Part shown: piece by piece, positions 42,149-47,570 of the stretch
How the letters are laid out: each line of letters starts with the position of its first letter
How positions within the stretch are numbered: the stretch's first letter is position 1
From: an uncultured Pelagibacteraceae bacterium
GTDB taxonomy: Bacteria; Pseudomonadota; Alphaproteobacteria; Pelagibacterales; Pelagibacteraceae
Direction: 5' to 3'
DNA: 47,570 nucleotides
Assembly: GCA_902571975.1 (NCBI GenBank)
Contig: CACGED010000009.1
Coordinates: 1-47,570 of the forward strand
The notes under the pieces: generated by a model
What the model saw: only the letters and a program-made list of their open reading frames with translations
The model's database searches: none
What the model was told of the DNA's origin: nothing
Program-made: the position numbers and the translations under genes

Positions 42149-44371
42149 TTAGTTTACCAGAGGTTTACCAGTTTTCAATGTATGTTTAATTCTATCTTGG
42201 GTTTTTTCTGTCTCAATAAGCTTCATAAATGCATCTAACTCTAATTTGTATAGATCATCCTCTGATAAAGTTTTTTCTAAAGTAGTATCTCCACCACTTA
42301 AAACTTTTGCTAGTTCTTTTCCAACTTCCATGCCATGATCAAGAATAATTTTTTCATTGTATAATTTTTCTAACATTTTTACCATTTTGTCATAAACGCT
42401 TTTTCCTGACAGTTTAAATGTACATTCCTTTGGGGGAGAAAAATCTTTATTATTTTGAATTATCTCTTTAGAAACCTGTAATAAACTATTTCTACTCATT
42501 ATTTTTTTATCCTCTGGTCTTAAATATTTTAAAGGCTCAGCTTCAATTGGTGATGTAGCAGTTTTAGCATATCCAATAATATCAAATACTTTTAAAGAAG
42601 CATAATCAGGATCATTTTTAGCTTCTTCAGCTTGAGACCATCTCCAAAGCATTTCTTTACATCCTCCACCTGCTGGAATTAATCCAACCATAGTCTCAAC
42701 TAAGCCAACTACAATGTTTGTATGGGACGCAACAAAGTTACTTTGACATAAAACCTCAAAACCACCACCCAATGCCAACCCTGATGGCGCTGATACAACT
42801 GGATACTTAGAATATTTTAAATGTTTACAAGTCTCTTGAAAATATTTAACAAACTTTTCAATAGACTTAAAATCTCCTTTATCTGCAAAATTCATTGTGT
42901 AAGACAAGTTCACACCTGCTGAAAATTGCATCGCCTCATTTATTATAATTAAAGGTTTGTCAGTTGCATTTTTTAAGCTATCCATCGAGTCGTAATCTAA
43001 AGCATTAGCCTTAGTTGTGAATTCAACAATATTAAAATCATCAAATCTATAGGTTTCAGCAGAGTTATTTTTATCTAATTTAGTTGCCTTTGGTTTTATT
43101 TTTCCTAAAGTTTCTAAATCAGTATATTGTTGTCTTTCACCATAAAAGTTTTCGTCTTTACTTTGAGATAAGTTTTTAAGAAACTTATTGTTTTCAAATG
43201 TATCTATTCTTTCGAAAAAATCCTTAACACCAATTTCTTTTAACATTTCAAAAGGTCCCTTAGACCAGTTAAACCCTAATCTCATTGCTTCATCGATATC
43301 ATTAAATTTATCTGTAATACCTGGAACTAAGGATGATGCATATTTAATGATTTTTGAAATTACAGACCAAGCGTATTCACCATATTTATCTTTTCTGTTT
43401 ATAAGACCAACAATATCCATTTTTTCTGATCCTAAATTGAACTTTTTAGATAGTGAATATTGACCTGTTTCTAAGTTTATACCCTCTAGAATTTTTTTAT
43501 TATCAGACTTATTCATTCTGTAGAAACCACCTTTTCCTTTTCTTCCAGTGTAACCAGTTTCTATAAGTTTTTTAACTAATGGTATTTCTTTTGCTACAAT
43601 TTGAAAGTCGTCAGTTTCTGGAAGTTCTTTTATAAAACTTTTTAAAACATCAGCCATCAAGTCAATTCCTATTAAATCATAGAGACCAAAAACACCTGTT
43701 TTTGGTATTCCCATTGGTCTTCCAAAAACAGCATCAGCTTCTTCAATAGTTAATTTCATTTTAAAAGCTTCAGTCATAGCCACTTGCATAGCGTAGACAC
43801 CAATTCTATTTCCTAAAAATCCTGGAGTGTCATTACAAATTAATGCTCCTTTTCCTAAATCTTTTTCACAAAAACTTTTAAGCGAGTTTATTTGATCTAA
43901 ATCATTATTTTCATTTTTTACAATTTCTAACAAATCCATATATCTGACTGGATTAAAGAAGTGAGTTATACAAAAATCTTTTTTTTCATCATCTAAAAGT
44001 TTCTCTGAAAGAACTTTAATTGGAATAGAAGATGTATTTGAAGAAACTATTGATCCTTTTTTTCTTTCTTTAAAAATTTTTTCATAAATATTGTGTTTAA
44101 TATCAATTCTCTCAACGACAGCTTCAACTATCCAGTCTGCTTCACCGACTTCATTGAAATTATCATTAATATTTCCAACATTAATATTATTTATATTTGA
44201 CTTATCTATTAACAAAGGAGGTCTAGACTTTAAAATTCTTTCTCTAGCTTTTTCAGAAATTTCAGTGGTTAAGTCTAACAATGTTACTGGAACATTTGCA
44301 TTACATAATTGAGCAGCTATTCCACTACCCATTGTACCTGATCCTATGACTACTACTTTATTAATTTTCAT
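42149..44371 (-). CDS. Fused 3-hydroxyacyl-CoA dehydrogenase / enoyl-CoA hydratase (FadN-like order)
   Basis: Fatty-acid beta-oxidation enzyme, 740 residues. The NAD-binding GSGTMGSGI is at the very N-terminus, and dehydrogenase motifs follow: SSIPIKVLSE, ITHFFNPVRYMDLLEIV, DTPGFLGNRIG and RPMGIPKTGVFGLYDLIG. The enoyl-CoA hydratase (crotonase) part is C-terminal (ALGGGFEVLCQSNF, VGLVETMVGLIPAGGGC). This order is the reverse of enterobacterial FadB and like FadN. No thiolase gene follows in the window; instead the next genes are a small membrane protein and the ureohydrolase. Confidence 0.9.
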   Translation of the reverse strand: MKINKVVVIGSGTMGSGIAAQLCNANVPVTLLDLTTEISEKARERILKSRPPLLIDKSNINNINVGNINDNFNEVGEADWIVEAVVERIDIKHNIYEKIFKERKKGSIVSSNTSSIPIKVLSEKLLDDEKKDFCITHFFNPVRYMDLLEIVKNENNDLDQINSLKSFCEKDLGKGALICNDTPGFLGNRIGVYAMQVAMTEAFKMKLTIEEADAVFGRPMGIPKTGVFGLYDLIGIDLMADVLKSFIKELPETDDFQIVAKEIPLVKKLIETGYTGRKGKGGFYRMNKSDNKKILEGINLETGQYSLSKKFNLGSEKMDIVGLINRKDKYGEYAWSVISKIIKYASSLVPGITDKFNDIDEAMRLGFNWSKGPFEMLKEIGVKDFFERIDTFENNKFLKNLSQSKDENFYGERQQYTDLETLGKIKPKATKLDKNNSAETYRFDDFNIVEFTTKANALDYDSMDSLKNATDKPLIIINEAMQFSAGVNLSYTMNFADKGDFKSIEKFVKYFQETCKHLKYSKYPVVSAPSGLALGGGFEVLCQSNFVASHTNIVVGLVETMVGLIPAGGGCKEMLWRWSQAEEAKNDPDYASLKVFDIIGYAKTATSPIEAEPLKYLRPEDKKIMSRNSLLQVSKEIIQNNKDFSPPKECTFKLSGKSVYDKMVKMLEKLYNEKIILDHGMEVGKELAKVLSGGDTTLEKTLSEDDLYKLELDAFMKLIETEKTQDRIKHTLKTGKPLVN

Positions 44372-44442
44372 AATGAGAATAAAAGTTTATAATGAATATC
44401 TTATTCAAGAGCAACTTAAAGGCTTTAAATATTTTAGTATTA

Positions 44443-45006
44443 TTATTTAATTATTTTTGTAATTGATGGAATTATTGCCACTGCAAGAGCAATTTTGAAT
44501 AATTCACTTGGTAAAAAAGGATATAGACCACCAGCTAAAGCCTTTTCATAACCGATAACTGAGCCCAAATAACCCACCCCAACAATAAAAATAATAGAAG
44601 TTGCTACCAAAAGAGAAAATAAACTTTTGATATAAGAGTCGTTAAAATTTCTTTCTGCTAAATAACCTACAACACCCGCTGCAATGGTCATTCCGTAAAG
44701 ATAGCCAGCTGTTGGACCTGTTAAATAAAGTAATCCACCACCTTTTGCAAAAACTGGAAGCCCAATAGCTCCTTCGAAGAGATATAGTAAGAGTGTAAAA
44801 AACGCTAACTTTGAACCAAATGTCATTCCAATTATAAAAACTGCAAAAGTTTGCATCGTCATTGGAACTGGCCAAAATGGAACTTGAACTTTTGAGGAAA
44901 AAGTTAGGATAAGTGTACCTATTAACATTAAAGAAATATTTTGAAAATAAATATTTATTCTAAAATCAGATAATAAATTTTTAATCAATGTAGAATTATT
45001 TTTCAT
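44443..45006 (-). CDS. bioY: BioY biotin transporter (S component)
   Basis: 187 residues, about six membrane helices. BioY hallmarks: KVQVPFWPVPMTMQTFAV, GMTFGSKLAFFTLLLYL, EGAIGLPVFAKGGGLLYLTGPTAGYLYG (in parts) and YPFLPSELFKIALAV. It imports biotin alone or with energy-coupling partners, which are not in this window. Relevant for an organism with a reduced genome that may lack biotin synthesis. It sits 56 bases after the oligopeptide ATPase gene and is not overlapped by either neighbour. Confidence 0.95.
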   Translation of the reverse strand: MKNNSTLIKNLLSDFRINIYFQNISLMLIGTLILTFSSKVQVPFWPVPMTMQTFAVFIIGMTFGSKLAFFTLLLYLFEGAIGLPVFAKGGGLLYLTGPTAGYLYGMTIAAGVVGYLAERNFNDSYIKSLFSLLVATSIIFIVGVGYLGSVIGYEKALAGGLYPFLPSELFKIALAVAIIPSITKIIK

Positions 45007-45062
45007 CCTAGAGGGTATTTAAACATACTTAAATACAAATTTAAAATAATAAATATAAAACT

Positions 45063-47090
45063 TTAATTAATCTGGTCTTTTTGTAATTCTTTTAGTGGTA
45101 TGTGGCATCTGATGGAGTTTCCACTGTTAGTTATTTGCCATGGTGGTACCTCATTTTTACAAATATCACCTAATATTCTTGAACATCTCCCTTGAAAACT
45201 ACATCCTTTTTTAGGTGGTTTTTCTTCTACAATATCTTCGGCAACTAATTTTGGTTTGATATCTGGATCTGGTTCCAACACTGCTCCTAATAAAACCTCT
45301 GTATAAGGGTGTGATGGAAATTGATAAACATCTTTTGATGGTCCCACTTCACACAATCTCCCTTGATAAAGAACAGCAACTCTATCACTTATAGCTCTTA
45401 CAACAGCTAAATCGTGAGAAACAAATATATATGTAGTTCCAAAATCTTCTTTAAGTTGTTGTAACAAATTTAATACAGCCGCCTGAACTGATACGTCTAA
45501 TGCAGATGTTACCTCATCACATAATATAATATCTGGTTTAGCTGCAAAAGCTCTTGCAACTGCAACTCTCTGTTTTTCACCACCAGATAATTGTCTAGGG
45601 TACCTAGACATATAAAATTCTCCAAGTCTTACTTTTTGTAATAGGTCTATAATATTTTTTTTTAATTCTTTACCCTTTAAACCAAAATATAACTTTAATG
45701 GTTGTGCTATTATTTCTTCAACAGTATGGTTTGGGTTTAAAGACTCATCTGGATTTTGAAAAATTAATTGTATGATTCTTAAATCATTGGGATCTCTCTC
45801 TTTAAGATCAGACGATAAATTTCTATTTTGATCAAATTTTATTATTCCACCTTTGGTTCTGAGTAACCCAGCAATAGATTTAAGAATTGTTGACTTTCCA
45901 CTACCTGACTCTCCAACAAGAGCTATAGTTTCACCCTTCTTAATATTAATATTGATATCTTTAACAGTTGGGTTGTCATCAGAAATTCTATTTAATACTT
46001 GGTCTAAAAGTTTTTGCTTAGCGTAACTTATTGAAACTTCTGAAAGGTTTAATATTTCTTTATCCTGTGTACTTGTCTTAATTTCATTTACAGTTTGATT
46101 AACCTGACTGTCATTCATTAAACTCTTATGATTAAAACATCTTACACTAGTGTTTAATTCCTTTAAGTACTCAAGTTGAGGTGAGTTATTTTTACATTTT
46201 TCTTCTGAAAAATCACACCTATCAAAGAAACTGCAGCCCCTATGCATTGTTCCAGGTTGAGGTTGGCTACCAGGCATTGATTGTGGAAGTCCTGCTAGTG
46301 ATAATTTTGGGATAGATTTGAGCAAACCATAGGTATACGGATGAATTGGTTTTTTAAGAATTTCTCTTGAGGGCCCTTCTAATACTATTTCACCGGAGTA
46401 CATTACGATAATACGATCACTTACCTGAGCTATTGCTCCCAGGTCATGGCTTACATAAACCATTGATGTTCCTGTATCTTTAGCAATGAAATTTAGCAGT
46501 TCTAAAACGTGAGCTTGTGTTGTTACGTCTAAGCCAGTAGTGGGCTCGTCTAAAAGAAGCAAATCAGGAGTTCCAGCTAATGCCATTGCAACAGCAACTC
46601 TTTGTTGTTGTCCTCCTGAAAGTTCATGAGGATATCGAAGAGCAATTGTTTCTGGTGAAGGAAGTCTCACTTTATTTAACAATTCAGAAATTTTTTTTTC
46701 TCTTTCTTCCTCTTTTAAATCAGAATGCAACTGTAATGCCTCATCAATTTGATAACCTATTTTTAAATTTGGTGTCAATGCCTGCCCAGCATTTTGTGGT
46801 ATCATCGCAATTTTTCTACCTCTGATTTTTTCCAAATCTCTATTTTTCATTTTTAAAAGATTTGAGGAATTGAATTCACATTCTCCACCAATAGTATAGA
46901 GACCGTGTTTGACATACCCCATCATTGCTAGTGCAAGAGTACTTTTTCCAGATCCAGACTCTCCAACAATACCAACTGTTTCACCTTTTTGAATATTTGT
47001 GCTTATGTTTCTTAGAATTAAAATCTCTTCACCTTTTTTACTTTTAAATCCAATAGATAAATTTTTTACTTTTTGAATTATTTCATTCAT
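45063..47090 (-). CDS. Dipeptide/oligopeptide ABC transporter, fused ATP-binding subunits (DppD-DppF)
   Basis: 675 residues with two complete ATPase halves. First: GESGSGKSTLALAMMG, LSGGQQQRVAVAMALAG and LLLDEPTTGLDVTTQ, ending with the HRGCSFFDRCDF cysteine cluster typical of oligopeptide ATPases. Second: GESGSGKSTILKSIAG, LSGGEKQRVAVARAF and ILCDEVTSALDVSVQ, ending KKGCSFQGRCSRI. The fusion replaces separate DppD and DppF subunits. It starts 2 bases after the permease gene. Substrates may be peptides or other solutes of this broad family. Confidence 0.94.
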   Translation of the reverse strand: MNEIIQKVKNLSIGFKSKKGEEILILRNISTNIQKGETVGIVGESGSGKSTLALAMMGYVKHGLYTIGGECEFNSSNLLKMKNRDLEKIRGRKIAMIPQNAGQALTPNLKIGYQIDEALQLHSDLKEEEREKKISELLNKVRLPSPETIALRYPHELSGGQQQRVAVAMALAGTPDLLLLDEPTTGLDVTTQAHVLELLNFIAKDTGTSMVYVSHDLGAIAQVSDRIIVMYSGEIVLEGPSREILKKPIHPYTYGLLKSIPKLSLAGLPQSMPGSQPQPGTMHRGCSFFDRCDFSEEKCKNNSPQLEYLKELNTSVRCFNHKSLMNDSQVNQTVNEIKTSTQDKEILNLSEVSISYAKQKLLDQVLNRISDDNPTVKDININIKKGETIALVGESGSGKSTILKSIAGLLRTKGGIIKFDQNRNLSSDLKERDPNDLRIIQLIFQNPDESLNPNHTVEEIIAQPLKLYFGLKGKELKKNIIDLLQKVRLGEFYMSRYPRQLSGGEKQRVAVARAFAAKPDIILCDEVTSALDVSVQAAVLNLLQQLKEDFGTTYIFVSHDLAVVRAISDRVAVLYQGRLCEVGPSKDVYQFPSHPYTEVLLGAVLEPDPDIKPKLVAEDIVEEKPPKKGCSFQGRCSRILGDICKNEVPPWQITNSGNSIRCHIPLKELQKDQIN

Positions 47091-47092
47091 TT

Positions 47093-47570
47093 TTAAACTG
47101 GAGCTTTTGTTGATCTATCTATACCTAATGCTTTAGCAAAAGCATCAGCTGTCAAATTGATGCCAATTATTAAGCTGCTTAAACCAACTATTGGAGCTAT
47201 CACTGACCAATAAGCAAAAGACATTAAACCTCTGGCGTTTGATATCATCAATCCCCAATCTGGAGTTGGAGGACTAACACCAAAACCTAGGAATGATAAA
47301 GAACTAAAGCCAAGTAGCATCCATGACCATCTCATCGCACCTTCAACTAAAATTGCATCTCTTACATTTGGAATTATCTCATTCCATATTATTGAAAAAT
47401 TACTATGACCTCTCGCTCTAGCGGATACAATAAAGTCTTTTGCAATAACATCATGGGTTGCAGCTCTTGCTACTCTTACAATTCCTTTACCATAAAAGAA
47501 ACCCAAAGCCGGTATTAGTACTTCAGTTGATGTACCTAGCAACGACACAATTAACAACATTGCTAATATC
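47093..47570 (-). CDS. Dipeptide/oligopeptide ABC transporter permease (DppC), C-terminal part
   Basis: The open frame continues past the right edge (three further codons upstream of the ATG at 47560), so this is a partial gene; 159 codons are visible. RVARAATHDVIAKDFIVSARARGHSNFSIIWNEIIPN carries the coupling loop of DppC-type permeases, and FLGFGVSPPTPDWGLMI is the family's periplasmic signature. It precedes the fused ATPase gene with 2 bases between. The binding protein and DppB should lie beyond the window. Confidence 0.92.
   Translation of the reverse strand, partial: ILAMLLIVSLLGTSTEVLIPALGFFYGKGIVRVARAATHDVIAKDFIVSARARGHSNFSIIWNEIIPNVRDAILVEGAMRWSWMLLGFSSLSFLGFGVSPPTPDWGLMISNARGLMSFAYWSVIAPIVGLSSLIIGINLTADAFAKALGIDRSTKAPV

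Noticed and set aside
1..47570. tRNA, rRNA, CRISPR, insertion sequence or phage genes
   Set aside because: All gaps between genes are under 150 bases; no cloverleaf, regular repeat array, transposase or integrase pattern was found by reading. A covariance-model scan was not possible here.

Overview
The window looks like a chromosome segment from an alphaproteobacterium of the SAR11 / Pelagibacter type. The evidence is very AT-rich DNA, almost no intergenic space (many neighbours overlap by 1-13 bases), and a gene set centred on methylated amines: trimethylamine monooxygenase, TMAO demethylase with a DUF1989-GcvT fusion, a TMAO/betaine-type ABC transporter with a double-domain permease, gamma-glutamylmethylamide synthetase and N-methylglutamate synthase subunits. 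No rRNA, tRNA, CRISPR array, insertion sequence or prophage was seen. The assignment to SAR11 is inference from content and style, not from a marker gene.

Layout. 1-4083 (minus): a sugar/glycerol-phosphate type ABC importer (binding protein, one permease, then an unknown membrane protein cut by the window edge) behind a divergent glycerol-3-phosphate dehydrogenase. 4185-5513 (plus): tmm. 5525-12688 (minus): transporter operon read as tmoX, terminator, three small envelope-type genes, tmoW, tmoV and finally glycerol kinase. 12838-16950 (plus): tdm, a translationally coupled small MarR-like regulator, and a single-chain FAD amine dehydrogenase. 17018-22097 (plus): module A, a divergent glutamine-synthetase-family ligase, three glutamate-synthase-like subunits and a 135-residue unknown. 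22232-24074: an Amt channel with two tiny membrane proteins. 24084-28329: module B, a second glutamate-synthase-like trio ending in a typical gmaS. Then a diaminopropionate ammonia-lyase homologue and a DNA photolyase (to 30895). 30892-38307 (minus): housekeeping run of YjbQ, ZapE, a cupin-like protein, BamB, YfgM, aconitase, LysE-type exporter and CsaA. 38333-39520 (plus): an ArgE-type deacetylase. 39517-47570 (minus): aldehyde dehydrogenase, agmatinase-family ureohydrolase, small membrane protein, FadN-like beta-oxidation enzyme, BioY, and a dipeptide/oligopeptide ABC transporter cut at the edge.

How it works together. Imported TMAO, or TMA oxidised by Tmm, would be demethylated by Tdm to dimethylamine and formaldehyde (passed to tetrahydrofolate). 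Monomethylamine would be ligated to glutamate by GmaS and converted to N-methylglutamate by the three-subunit synthase. The canonical later enzymes (four-subunit N-methylglutamate dehydrogenase, dimethylamine monooxygenase) are not in the window; the FAD oxidoreductase at 15625 is the obvious candidate for one of these steps. The most unusual point is the presence of two parallel ligase-plus-synthase modules. Both ligases carry Trp where glutamine synthetase has its ammonium-site Glu, but only module A keeps the cysteine cluster of the glutamate synthase Fe-S site. This suggests two related pathways with different amine substrates or different redox needs.
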